Positions 21,356 to 33,700 of a stretch of 64,000 nucleotides of DNA are shown in pieces (the stretch's first letter is position 1; every line of letters begins with the position of its first letter). The stretch is from positions 1 through 64,000 of the forward strand of contig JBAJFG010000501.1 of NCBI GenBank assembly GCA_037903475.1, read 5' to 3'. The notes beneath the pieces were generated by a model. That model was not told the origin of the DNA. It ran no database searches and saw nothing but the letters and a program-made list of their open reading frames with translations. Position numbers and translations under genes: made by a program. Origin of the DNA: Ancylostoma caninum (lineage: Eukaryota; Nematoda; Chromadorea; Rhabditida; Ancylostomatidae).

Positions 21356-21567
21356 CTATGCTCTAGCCCCGCGCGGCCGCCGCAGCGCAGGTGGGGAACG
21401 TATCTCATGTAATCTTTCTACGCCAGACTCTAACACCAGACTGAGAATTGAGATGAGCACTAAGAATCTTTCATTTTCGCTAAGAGTCAGTAACTCATCT
21501 CTTTTTTCTTCCAAATCCTCCGCCGTGCAAATGGTATGAGCACCGAGATCTTGACGTCCACCACTCA
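21356..21567 (-). pseudogene. CR1-type ORF1, probable N-terminus
   Basis: Starts MSGGRQDLGAH and continues with a helical heptad-like stretch (EEKRDELLTLSENERFLVLI), then a basic end. It lies in a different frame from the middle part and directly upstream, so at least one frameshift separates them. Assignment rests on position. Confidence 0.35.
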
Positions 21568-21602
21568 TGACGAAGGGAGATGCAACAATGACTATATATA
21601 AC

Positions 21603-21642
21603 AATACAATACAATACAATACAATACAATACAATACAATAC

Positions 21643-21702
<60 letters not shown>
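21603..21702. repeat. (ACAAT)n and (TA)n microsatellites
   Basis: About nine ACAAT units (21,601-21,642) are followed by a TA tract running to the MITE at 21,703. The TA tract resumes at 21,981 after the MITE. Confidence 0.95.
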
Positions 21703-21705
<3 letters not shown>

Positions 21706-21977
21706 TGGCGGACGCAGAAAGTGGGCGGGAGGGGGGGCGTGGGAAGAAAAGTGGGGTCTCCGCCGTTTTGGGGACCCAGACGGAAAATAAAATTAATAAT
21801 AATATTAATTATAATAATAAACAATAAATAAAAAATATATTAAAAATAATAATAAAAATAAACAATTAAAAATAAACTAACACAAGATTTTTATTTGTAT
21901 TGTAAAGTAATTTCGAAAATTTGGCGACCCATTCTGGGGGGGCGCCCCCCCCCCCGCCCCCCCCCCTGCGTCCGCCA

Positions 21978-21980
<3 letters not shown>
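21703..21980. mobile_element. hAT-type MITE, copy 2
   Basis: 278 bp, with CAGTGGCGGACGCAG at the left and CTGCGTCCGCCACTG at the right, a perfect 15-bp terminal inverted repeat. The core is AT-rich like the copies at 10,204 and 53,504. It is inserted within a TA microsatellite, so the 8-bp target duplication is hidden in ATATATAT. Confidence 0.9.
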
Positions 21981-22014
<34 letters not shown>

Positions 22015-22020
<6 letters not shown>

Positions 22021-22160
22021 ATGACTGACAACTATCGGCCCTGGTGCCCATTCATCGACCCCTGTATTAAGAGGTTTGCCTGGCCTGGGCTGAGATTGAA
22101 CCGTCGCCGTGCAAGCAAACATTGGGCCTCTAGCCACTGCACCTGCTCGTTCCAACATTC
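22015..22160 (-). mobile_element. tRNA-derived SINE
   Basis: On the minus strand, TGGCTAGAGG fits RNA polymerase III box A and GGTTCAATC, about 24 bases further on, fits box B. A unique body follows, ending in TTGTTTTATATATA. The order (tRNA-like head, body, simple-repeat tail) is that of a SINE. The head does not fold as a full tRNA gene by eye. Confidence 0.6.
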
Positions 22161-22895
22161 AGCAATGGATGTGAAGATATGACTTACCATTAGTGGTAAG
22201 CTGGTCACAGATCAGTGATGAACTCGGAGTGACGAACTCCAGCGTCAGAGGTCGCGTCAATCTCGCACCACAGTTGATTCCAAGCATGAGGGTTGACAGA
22301 AGGAAGAGGGCTGCCCTGGCAAGTGATCAACATTTAAAAATTACAAAAGGAAAAAAAACGTGAGAATGAAAGAGGAAATAGTTCAAGTAGAAAAATAGGG
22401 AATCTACTTTGTCGCTGTCCTTAGATGAATGAACAATTGAGGAAAAAGCTTTTCGTGGAATCTTTCTAGGAGATTAATAAAAACCATGTGTGTTAAAGTG
22501 GTCGGCGTTGATCAATCCAGTTTGTGTTATGCGCCATGCTTTCCACTTTATGTGGACATCGTAGAGGCATTGAATGCGTATTTGCTCCATGACAGTGACT
22601 TCCAGGGGTGTCCGCTGTACAAAGGCAGGGTTTCATTCTTCCAGACTAATCTGGTACCTCTGGTAGTGACTTACTGACCCTGGGTGGCTTGGTTGGCTTG
22701 TGACATAATCGATTCATCGACCGTACAAGCGACATGTGGTCTCTTTACCACTGCGTTATGCATAAGAAGGGGCGTAGAGGCAACCGTTGGTGGCACAGCG
22801 GTGTCATGTGGTGCAGCTCTATTTAACTGTTCCTGTTCCATATAAGTGTACATGGAACCCTAGGGCTGGTAGTAAACCCCCTGATGTCGAGAACT
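22161..22895. other. unassigned sequence
   Basis: Short frames only; nothing recognised. Confidence 0.4.
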
Positions 22896-23009
22896 CTCAG
22901 CTGCCAACATGTCGTGACATTCTCGCTCACATCTGTCGCGAGATGTTCATGAACTTCCCGTGATAAAACATGTGTTCTCGCTGATGTCGCGACATAGTTG
23001 GCAGCTCAG
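22896..23009. repeat. foldback element
   Basis: CTCAGCTGCCAAC and ATGTCGTGACAT on the left are mirrored by ATGTCGCGACAT and GTTGGCAGCTCAG on the right, with further imperfect pairing inward. The whole can form a hairpin of about 114 bases. Confidence 0.75.
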
Positions 23010-26000
23010 TTCAATGACTTTCTCAAGAACGTGGTCGTGATCCACGTTCATGACCTCATGCTCATGAGGCGCAGGCAGCCAAAGTTAGGGGAAATAGTGT
23101 ACGCTTCAACGAGGTGCGATGTCGCGAACCCGAACGGAGTTCGTGGACGTCCAGTTCGTTGACAACGGTCAGGCGTCGGCACAGGCCCCTGGTCAAGATC
23201 AAAACGAAGTTTCCTTGAAACAGATCAGATTTACGCAGCTCTCAAGCCTTCGTCCACATCGTTTGTTTTGTCCAGTTGCAAGCTCGACATACAGTTCGAT
23301 AAGAAGACGCAAAATTACTGGATTTCCAGATATTCAAACCATATTAGGCACTCTTTGATATTTTGAGAAGATCTGCGAAGTAGGTGATAAACAAGCCGTA
23401 AGAAGAATCCACAAAAAAGTGATATCTATGGACTCTCGACAAGGATATCCTTTTTTCAGCCCATAGGACAACTAAGTAGCGGCCATTCGGCAAAAATGAG
23501 CGGGAAATCACAAAGAGAACACGAAACATGCAGAGCAGAAAGTTCATATACAACTGACACGTGGGACCTGTTCAGTATTGCTTGAATTGCGTGTCTCGGC
23601 ACGAATTTCAAAAAAGGATTTTTGCGAACTGAGGAGAGATTGAAAACACTGGCGAAGTCCAGACTTCTTAGGATGATTCAAAATTTGCAGTGGAAGAGAA
23701 GAGAAGATTGTACTGTAACTGTCTGAAAAACCGCAACAGTTTTCCATTCAATGAGAAGGCAGGTCGTGCTGCAGCAAAGCAGCGATGCACTGCGTCATCT
23801 GATATCCGGAGCTTTCTAGATACGTTTCGCACCTCACATATTCCAAATACCTGACTCATCATCACTAATGCTTGATCCAATAAACATAAATTTGTTTTTT
23901 TTTTCGTTTTGGAAACAAAACGAAGAGAACAAACAAAAAATGATTGACAATCAGAATGACAATCGCAGAAAGTCACTTTCATTATATTGGAGCAGCAAAG
24001 CTGCGCTTCGTGTAGATGATAATGGTTTTGAAAACTTACACTAGGGCGTGCAATTCTGAGTGGAATGGTATCTATCGAATATTACCAAATCTATCGAGTG
24101 GTAAAACTCCATAATCAAAACTAGTAATCTGAGAGTGTAAAGCCTGAGCTACAAGGCGAGTAAATTTTCCACGATAGGGCTGATAATGGTTCTGAAAACA
24201 AACACTAGAGAGTACAATTCTGAGTCGAATGGTATTTTTCGGGAAACGGACCTTTTGCACCCGCTATAATTAGGGGCGGGGCTGCAGGCAGGATGACGAG
24301 CGCTGGGATTGGTTAACTGCGAGCAGCTCGTTAATGATGGGTCACGCCGCACTGCGAAGGACGCGGCAAAGGCGCAAGATTTGGACGAGTTGCTCGGTCA
24401 ATGTTAGTCAGATAACCGGAGTTTTTTTTTTCTAGATTAACTTGTGGCTTCGTAAGTTACTTTAGTGGGCTATGTTCCAAAAATGTGGCAGTTTTGGCCC
24501 AGCGTGAAATTCTTATGCGCTTTAGCTCACTGTGCAAGGTTCAGTTCCTGAAAGTGAGCTGCGTATGCCTTTTCATATAGTTTCAACAGGCTTGGTTTGT
24601 ATTTAATTAACAAAGCACTAGTCAAATATACACTCACTATTGCCGCCGCATGTGGCTATCACATCCCCCTCGATCAAAGTGAACCAGTTCAAACAAGTTT
24701 ACCTCTACAAAAAATTTGAGCAAAACTGATGCCAAAAAATCATTCTGGTAACGAAAAAACAAGCTTTGAGAGCATCTATATTCATTACCAAATGGCATTC
24801 CTGGCTTTGCTTGGGTTTTTTTTTTCACCGACTCGTAAGCGAAAAAGTAGGCGAAGTCACATCTGATGATAATTTGAATCAAACAGAAAGTGGCATGAAT
24901 TCTTCAGTAGAAAAAATATGTTGGTCCTTCTTATAACTACGTATGAGAATAGTTATTTAAACTGCATTCATTATTCAATTTCATTTTCGAATTCTTGCCA
25001 ATGTCTTTCGTGTTACTATTACAACCATGATGTTTGCGAACAAACTATAGTCAATTAGCTGATTCTGTCTGAACGGGTCAAACGAGAGACATTGTTTTCC
25101 CTGTGGCACTGTTTCAGGGTATAGCAACTTTGGCAGACAGTTAATTAATACCTGAAAGGGTGGTCCATCCTCAGATATGCAGATTATCTATGCTATTCAC
25201 AAATTTACACACAAATCCGCATGGAAAATGTTTTTTTACCCTTTTTCTGGTATTACTTCAAAAAAGACGCTTAAACCTTCACGCTGTATCACTACCAACA
25301 TATAATGAACAAATTGAAATAAAACACGTTGATGGAAAAGCAAAGCAAGAAGCAGGAAATTCTAGCATGCCCTTAAAATACTGATGTAGAAGCGTCACTT
25401 CTTCTACTCTAAATAGGTTGTTGCTAAACGGATTCGGTTCACACCATCTATTTCTAAAAATACATCAAGACAGATCGAAGCCCTGAAACCTGCGCCCTGA
25501 TCTGAGTGCACTCCTGAGGCAGGGGCGACTACTCGGACAAGATTTGCTGCGCTGCCCACCCTCGGCGGTGGCGCGCACGCAACGCATCCGCGCGTGTCCC
25601 CGCCTGCTAATTAGCGGTGGGTGCAAATGGTCACGCTCCCGTATTTTTCCTGTGTGTAAGTCCCGATCGTACATAGATTGTGAGACATTGGAGTATAAAA
25701 TTGTGGATGCGCGTTTTCGCGCAAAACAAAATTTAATCAAAAAATCCATGACACAAGATTCAATCACTGATTCAATCAGAATGATGTCGACATTTGCTTT
25801 CGCTTACCCTTCTCCGTATTCCACACGGGAAACCAGGTTCCTTTTGGAAGAATTCGCTACGCTGCTCATACGAACAGCAACCTTTTCCGTTGTTTTTTCC
25901 CCTTTTTTTGTCAGTGAGGAAAATTCCTTAATCAAAACCAGTTAGTAATCTGAGAGTGTAATGCCTGAGCTACGAGGCGAGTGAATTTCCCACTATAGGG

Positions 26001-26816
26001 CTTACCACCTTTTTTTCTTGATTTTTTTTGTTTGGGACTTTTCCGCACGTGCAGCTAGGCCTAGTCGTGGAAAATTTCTCGTTGTCATTGTTTTGGTAAG
26101 ACGGTAATGGAGCGGCTTATCTATGTGGCCTGTTGTGTGGGCGGAAATATGCCGTACTCGGCTGAGAGGACTTCAGCCCCTCCTATCAGTCCACTCGTTC
26201 CATGGAGATTCCACCATGGAGACAGAATCATCTTTCACGAGTAGAAGATGGGTTCAGAGACAGGTCACGCTGCAATCCTTGTCTCAGCAGCAGTGATATT
26301 TTTTGCAGATGCCTTCGTAATATGACCTCCTTTCATTCGACATAAGATCGTTTTTGAGAGATTAGGCTTACCTGGTAGAGCAGAGGAGAATTGGCTGGAT
26401 GGCCACTTTTCCATAAGCCCATGGCTTCAGTAGGAAGCTTGCAAATTTTTTTTTGGGAAAACTGGCAATTAAAGTGTTCTAAATAATTCATGTAATCGCT
26501 AATGCGCAATAAATTGCTCCTTGGGATAGTGTTAGCAAATGAGCGTGCATCCTCAATGACAGGTTGATAATGATGAAAAAGCACTGTGTATTCATAGTTT
26601 TACACCCTAATATAAGTGAATACCAACAATCAAACGAATGAGTTCCGCTATGACGTCATAACAATTATTCTGAAATTGCAAACGTAGTATGTCGACACAT
26701 TCAAGCAAGCATAATGTGAAAATGATTCAAAACATTTATATCATCTTGCTCCAGTGCCAACATTGCCTTGGGGCTGACCGGTACATAAATGCATCTAATA
26801 ATAAACGAACAGATTA
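23010..26816. other. unassigned intergenic sequence with a dispersed repeat pair
   Basis: No gene assigned. A segment near 24,110-24,190 (AGTAATCTGAGAGTGTAA..GCCTGAGCTAC) is repeated directly at 25,935-26,010. GC-rich patches at 24,280-24,380 and 25,540-25,620 do not contain a convincing exon. Confidence 0.5.
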
Positions 26817-27070
26817 TACAGTGGACGTCAATGGCGGTGGGAGGACGCCGCACAACCGCGCCGCGCGCCGTAACCGATGTTTTCTGCTGCTGTTATGCTA
26901 TTTCCAGCAGCTTTTCTACATGTTTTAAAGATTTTCTACCGAATTTGGAAGAAAAGCGCCTAGGAATAGCATTCCGGCAGAAAATGACGCCGATTCCGGT
27001 GCGCGCGGCGCGGTTGCGTGGCATGCTTCTCGAGGCCGCAGATGGGCCACCGTTATTGACATCCACTGTA
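26817..27070. mobile_element. TA-flanked MITE with long inverted termini
   Basis: Left TACAGTGGACGTCAAT and right ATTGACATCCACTGTA are inverted. Pairing continues inward through a GC-rich CAACCGCGCCGCGCG block found at both ends. At 254 bp it has no coding capacity. The TA at each end suggests mobilisation by a Tc1/mariner-type transposase. Confidence 0.75.
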
Positions 27071-27365
27071 CATCTTCTCCACTGCCAAACGGAAGAAAGG
27101 TTTTGATTTAACGGATGCCTGTATTACGAAAAAGGCATAAAATAAACAGAAACAAATGAAGATAAGTTGTCTCAGTTCTTTCAGTCACAGGAAGTTTAAA
27201 GAAGTGAAAGCAAAGATTAGGAATGACCACTGTGGCTTCATTTTTTTTGTTGCGCGAAACCAAATAATATAGAAAGGGGTGCTCCATAGTGCCATAGGTA
27301 GAAGCCAAAGTTCACAGAGCAGAAACCGTCATATTTCCTTCAAATCAAACGGGACATGCCACGTT

Positions 27366-27728
27366 CACTGGCAGCGAACAAAAACAGTTGCCAGGATTTC
27401 GACTAAATCGAAGAAGATGGAAAAGTTGACTAATGGGCGTCCATCAAGACATCCCCTTGTAGTAGCTGCGTGAGCATGGCGACAGTTGCGCTTAGCTGTT
27501 CTCATAGCTTTCCGGTTAATTTTCTCGAAGTTTCATCTTATCACACGTCTCATACTGTTTTTGCCTTCATTGTTGTTGTTGTTGTTTTCAGATGTGAGCC
27601 TGTGTTCAGAGCTGTAGGGTGCAGTGTGACACATGAAAATATCTAATTGTAAGATATATTGAATAGTCCAGCGAATCTGTTGAATCGAGATGTTTTGACA
27701 GCCAATTAAAGTTCTTCTTTTAGTGATC
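27366..27728 (+). promoter_or_regulatory. upstream region of gene A, conserved in gene B
   Basis: Matches 44,311-44,670 through most of its length, including GGCAGCGAACAAAAAC, ATGTGAGCCTGTGTTCA, GCAGTGTGACACAT and AGTCCAGCGA. Conservation to the start codon, in paralogues whose introns have been scrambled, suggests promoter content. No clear TATA box was found. Confidence 0.5.
27711..27723 (+). promoter_or_regulatory. probable spliced-leader trans-splice acceptor, gene A
   Basis: TTCTTCTTTTAG ends at 27,723, five bases before the ATG at 27,729. The same arrangement occurs in gene B. A pyrimidine-rich AG with no upstream exon is the usual nematode trans-splicing signal. Confidence 0.55.
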
Positions 27729-30700
27729 ATGATGACCAAAAAGCGCTTCAATTTGCTTATACTCATCATTTGTCTTGGACAGGTATGCTATAGTGTGGCT
27801 CTGCTTTGCATTACATAATATGTAGACAAACTGCATTACAAGGATAACGTTCCTACAGGGTGTGTCAAAACAAGTGGCACATCTATTAGGAAGGTAAGAC
27901 AGTGTCGAGCCGATTTTTTAGAAGTTCCAGAACTTTTGATTGTTGATAGGTACACATGATCTACTGTTTGGAGGTTGTAGATCAAACTCGGAGCTTCTCC
28001 GTAATAGGCACATGTAGCCGAACTACATTCCCTAATTTTAATTACGACATCTAGACCACAAGCGCTCCTCCGAGCCATAATCAGTTTTTCCCGCTCTGCC
28101 CGCACCGAAAGGAGTTTCCGGAACACCTGATAAGTGGACATGAGAGTTGTGTCTCCTACAATTCGAACACGCATCGTGTCATGTGGCTCCGTCGAGAAGA
28201 AGATCCGCCAAATCGCACCCCTCACCCAACACCCAAACAAGTGTTTCCTTTGCTACTTCTGGAATTCGCGACGAATGTTGTATTACAAGCTGCTCCTGCA
28301 AACGCACAAGGTCACCGGTAACACTTACGCCAATCAGCTCCAGAAAGTCGCTGTTCGAGAGAAACGGCCTAGACGAGTTTGCTGTGCACCTACGCCATGA
28401 CGACGCTAGGCCCAATTTAGATAAAGAGTCCAGTGAAAAATTGGAGGAGCTGGGCTGGATCACGATTCCCCACCCGCCCTATTCTGCAGACGTTTTTCCT
28501 TCCGACTGACACTCACTTCGCTCCTTTAAGGCATTCCAAGCTAACAAAAAATTCACCAAAGTTGACGAAGTTGAAAGGGCAGTCAGCGATTTCTTTGGCT
28601 CCCACCTTCTCCAGTTCTGGGATAAGGAGACCGCGGACCCGTCCACTAGGTGGGACAATGCAGTGACTAACTATGATTATTATATTGTTGAACGAATTTC
28701 GCTGTATGCTGATTAACAAAATAAATCAGAAAAAAGTCTCAAACGGTTCACGATTTCCTTACCACCCTAATAAAATAACTTTGTAGAAAAAGAGAAATGC
28801 ATGAGAACATCTCACGAAATCACATTCAAGATAAAATCTTCGTTTTTAAACGCAGTATGAATGCGTTCTTGGGCTCCTAAGGGAATCAGTCAGAAAGACA
28901 CCAAGGTAACGCATTTCCTCTGCGAAGTAAGATCAATCTTGTTGCAGGGCTCAAGGAGATGAGCCTTTTGAATTTTGATATTTCTATTGGAGGTAAGCAC
29001 CTCCTACTCTTCAAGGTGCCCATCTGGGGTAATCCAGCAGATCGAAATCAGAGCTACAAGAAAACCACTCTAGTGCCATGAACTCCCAAATTCATCCGGC
29101 CCACCATACTTTCACCATCCCACACTAAAGCTAAGCCTTACCATGGCACATACAGCGTCATGTTGTAATGAAAGTACGATGAGAATACCAAGAAAGTGGG
29201 TAGCTTCTTAGAACATTACATGAATTAGAAGCAAAGAAAGAAGAAATTGCCTGCAGTACAACACACAATTTTTGTAAAAAAATAGACGGATTGCGCGTGC
29301 GATTCCATATATGATGCTGCCTACTATTTTGTCCGCTTAAAAATGCAAGTTGGGAATGAATGGCCACAATCCGGACCGTTCGGGGTATGGCACAGTGAAA
29401 ATGAAATAGTGGCAGAACTCGAAGCGTTCGGATTTTGCCATTCATTCTCTACTTTACATTTTTACGAGGACAAATTAGTTGGCGGCGTCATATATCGTCA
29501 CGGCCGCAGAATCGCGGAGGGATCTGTTCGAGTCTCTCACTTGGACCATGCCTCTCCTCATTCGTCGCTCAGTTTCCACCGCGTTTCTGTCGTCATGGAA
29601 TCCTTCTTTTTGAGAAAGACTGTAGATGACATGTGGGTTTCTATGCTCCGAGTAAAAATTGCGTGCGGGTAATCTGAATAGACAGAACATACGTGGTATC
29701 CCCGTTTCAGAAATGGTGTTTTTGGTCCTGAGGATGGCCCAGACCAAAGACACCACTTCTATTTCTATGCTCTACTTTTGGGTATCGAGCTAGAGCATAC
29801 AGATGATATTACGCTATAGTTGGTCTACATGTGACTAAGAATCCTCTTTATAAATCTATATATAAAACATAGAACCGCTTACGACACTTTTTTTCAAAAA
29901 TCTGGACAGCGCGCGTGGCGCGAAATTCAAACGACAGGAATGCATCTGTGAGCAAGATGGTGGAGCAGGGGCCTTGGAAACATGGGAGACCATCCGAATA
30001 GGGCGGAGGGCCTAGGACACTACTCATTGGATAGTATCGATACAGATGTCGATTTATCGATCGATTTTATCGATTTTTCTTAGTTCAGCTCCAATCCAAA
30101 TCGAAACGGGCATACTGGGGTAATCCACCACGCTGATCACGAATCTGAGGGCCTCTTTGCACCGCGGGATTATTGACTTATTGATTTTATTGGTTTTTCG
30201 CAATTTGTGCTGTAAGTTTAGCGGAACCGTACCCACAGGGGTTTTTCACCAGGCTGATCACAAATCTCAAGGCCACTTTGCACCACGGGTTATTGATTTA
30301 TTGATTTTATTGATTTTTCACAATTTGTGCTGCAAGTTTAGCGAAACCGTACCTACAGTGGTTTTTCACCACGCTGATCACGAATCTGAGGGCCACTTTG
30401 CACCGCGGGCTATTGATTTATTGATTTTATTGATTTTTCACAATTTGTGCTGCAAGTTTAGCGGAACCGTACCTACAGGGGTTTTTCACCACGCTGATCA
30501 CGAATCCAGCACCGCGGTTATTGATTTATTGATTTTCCGCAAGTGGTGCCGCAGGCGTGGCAACTCGCCATATTTGGGATTGGCTGTATACAGGAAGCTC
30601 CAAATGTCCGCAGTCAAGAGGGCGTGGCCACGGTGCGGCTCCTTGATCAGACATAGGCGCTCTCTATGCTGCCTCTGGCTTCTCTGACTCTGCAGCCAAC

Positions 30701-33700
30701 CAGTGGCAGCATGCCGAGCGCATGTGTCTCTGTCTAAAGCCGCGTCGTGGCCACGTCCCTCTTGACTGCGGACATTTGGAGCTTCCTGTATGTGTGTTCC
30801 AATGGCCCAGCGTACATATTCTCATTTGTCCATGTGCAGAGGCGAACAAACAATCAATAAAGTCAATAGGTCGAAATATTCTTTCAAAATAGTTATCATA
30901 TTTCTGCTGAGTTTATCGCAAAACCTCAGAAGAAATGTCTTAAAGATCGCTGGCCAAAGTAACGAAAAACATATAGAATCGATGGATAAATAAATAGGTG
31001 CACTGGTGGAAAATGATTGTTATATTCGAGTTCAGCGTACGGGAGAATTTCAGTATCCTGTAGACATGTGGTCACCAACCCCTGAGCAAAATTTGTGAAA
31101 AATTCGATAAAATGAATGAATCAATATTTGGATACAGAGTGGCCGTTATATTCGTGCTCAGCGTATAGGAAAACTCCAGTAAACATATCCTTATCGACCT
31201 TTGAGCAAAAACAGCGAAAAAAGAATAAAAACGAAGCACTGCTCCACATCCGGGGCGCCAAACTTTTTGAGAAATTGTTCTCTCTGAGCAATGTGCTGAA
31301 CAGGAATTCAGCTGTATGTGCTTTTATTTAGCTGTTATGCTTGAGTAGCTCGACGTTTCGGAGTGAAAGATTGAGTCAGAAAAACAGCAGAAGCAAGTTA
31401 CACAATTAAACAGCAGAGATTTCGGAAGGTGTGAGTACCATGCTGATAACCTACCGATGGAACAAAGGAGTAACGTTCGTTGTTGGAAGCTTATGAACTT
31501 GTTTCCGCACTCAATAGTTCTGCAACCCTCCGGGTGCAGCTATGCAAGGATTGTTCCACGTCAAGGACATGATGCAGTAAAACAATCAGGACTCACATTC
31601 ACCATTACAATTGATGCTGTAGGCTTACAAAGGCGTTTCAAAACTCGGAAAACCGATTTGAGATTAGATCGAAAATTGTGTGAGGCATTGGAAATCTTGT
31701 TATGGATGAGCGATGACGGAGAATTATTCTTTTCTTGTGATTTGTAAATGGTTGGCGGACGGCCTTGAATGGTTCTACGATAATGAAAGGAGTGAAAGTG
31801 TATGTACCGTGAGAAAAGAAAAGCGTGGCTCAACGCAGCGGGTGTCTCCGGATACGAGGTAGAAATGCTGTTAGGCATCGTGTGTTCATTTGGACAGAAA
31901 AGATTCTCTCGGATGGGCCAGACCGCAGTTTACAGCTTGAGCAGTAGCCACACGTCAAATTGGTCAATGTTGCTGTCATTTAGGGTACGTATTTTGACGT
32001 CGCTTGTAATGGCCCCTTCGTACCAATTTTGAATTATCGAAGATCAGGAGGGGCGGTGATGCTAGGGTTTGAAGACTTAGACCAAATGATTAGGACACGT
32101 CAAGTAGAATTTGGAGCTGGAGTACACACACAAGCTGAGGCGAGCTGAAGAAAATAATTTCTTGCGAGAACAAAATTTAGGAATTGTCGATTGCTTTCTG
32201 AAATGCAACTATACTTAAGTTAGCGTTTATATTGATCGAACGCTGAACTTGCGAAATCTTGTGATGGAATACTTGCTTCAGACGAGAACGAGATCATCAG
32301 ATCCCCTCACGAGACGCAACATTTCTGTCTTTCCGTGATTTCCACAACAAGTGGACGGCTTCGATGGTTAAGGGATTTCTCACAATCTATGTTGAATTAA
32401 AACAAATAGTTTACTGAGGAAGATTTTGGTGTTTCAGTGCTGTAGCGACAGGACGGAGTGTACGATTGGAATGTTGGTTTCGGATTTGGATAGTGGTGTG
32501 GGTGAATGAAAGAAGTAGAATTGCCGTCATTAGTGCAAAGCAGGATGAGCCTGAGATGGGATGTGAACATGTAGAAGTGGGCCATGGCAGTACGGTCTGG
32601 AGAGGAAATGAGCAACGCATTCACTATTTTAAAGAAATGAGCTGAGTACAAAAGTTGTTGTGTACGTCAGGGAGAATGCCAAGGATAACGTACTCGAAAC
32701 TGGCCGGTAGTTGTTCCCGTTCTATGGAAGAAAAACAAATTCTTTTTTGATTTGTAGGTGTAGCACGGACGACTTTCTCGCAGAGATGCGTGGTACTTCA
32801 GCTATCCCTTTCGAATTGGGTTCCGAGATGTGCGGGATTCTCCGTTTCCCTATTGTTTTCGATTTGCGGTTTAATTTTGATGCTCCAGTGGCTGACCAGA
32901 AAAAGTGGAAAGCTTTGAGAAGCACATATATGGTAGAAGCCGATGCTATTATTGCTTTGGGTGTTTGGGGGCATCCGCTTCCAATTATAACATGTACAAT
33001 TGAATACAGCACCGATCTACTGCTCACATTGAGGTTGTTTTGTCAGCATGCTGATAGAAAGTAGCGGAGGTGCGCTCCATATAAGTACTGTCCATTGTCT
33101 AATAACGCTCCTATCTGTGAAATGCTTGTTACTCCTAAGCAGGGAAAGAGAGTCCTCCTGGCAGAAGCTTGGGAGCAATGGTAGTCAATGACGTAGTTGC
33201 TCAATCCGAAAGACCACTAACGAATAGTTCTTTCTGGCATGGCATTTATATGCACAAGGCGCAGATCTCTTGAAAGCCTTGGCCACTTTAATTTGTAAAA
33301 ATCTATTAAGAAGAAGGTGTCTGAATCAGGGTTTTTGTGAAGTGGATGCTTTTTTCTGAGTTCTAATGCTTAATTAACTTGATTTTCCCATGTAAAGTGG
33401 GCGGAAGAAAAGTGTTTCAGAACTGTATGAAATACTCTGCATAAGGTTCACGGATAAAAAGTAGAAAAGGCAGCTTAGGAAAAGCGCGCGAACTTATTTT
33501 GGCACCCAGTAGTTTTGACATGATCCTCAAGTGGCTGCCACATCCACACTTTCTAGCGTCCCGTAGGGGCGCTAGTTGAATGAATGACAACAAGCTGAAT
33601 GCAAGGCGTGTGAAAGCAAGAGTAGAGGATGGAAGGCGCCAGAGAAATCCCACATTGATATTTTGTGATAGCGATTCTAAACTCACTGATCTATATATTT

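Larger units (their letters stand above)
14513..21570 (-). mobile_element. CR1-type non-LTR retrotransposon with internal insertions
   Basis: Minus-strand order: ORF1 (21,567 to 19,460, broken), inserted inverted-repeat element (about 17,970-19,485), ORF2 (17,857-15,053, intact), 3' region, and a short AATA-type tail at about 14,513-14,530. ORF1 carries the RLGxP..GKPRLLKV and FIRPSLSQEER motifs usual for nematode CR1/Jockey-group ORF1 proteins. Assignment to CR1 rests on the endonuclease/RT motifs of ORF2. Confidence 0.75.

Noticed and set aside
22015..22160. Functional tRNA gene
   Set aside because: Box A and box B are present, but no acceptor stem or anticodon arm of normal shape was found and a SINE-like body and tail follow.
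23119..23358. 79-codon plus-strand frame beginning with ATG
   Set aside because: Polar, low-information sequence with no motif, splice support or paralogue.
27836..28240. 134-codon minus-strand frame
   Set aside because: It is antisense to the mariner transposase relic, whose motifs are on the plus strand.
28945..28993. Possible extra exon of gene A (and 45,089-45,134 in gene B)
   Set aside because: The conserved open frame would need a phase that exon 1 (phase 0) does not provide, and the donor is not conserved in B. Exon 1 joins exon 2 in phase without it.
30157..30687. 176-codon plus-strand frame
   Set aside because: Coincides with the 120-bp tandem repeat. Because 120 is divisible by three the repeat stays open, giving an apparent internal-repeat protein.
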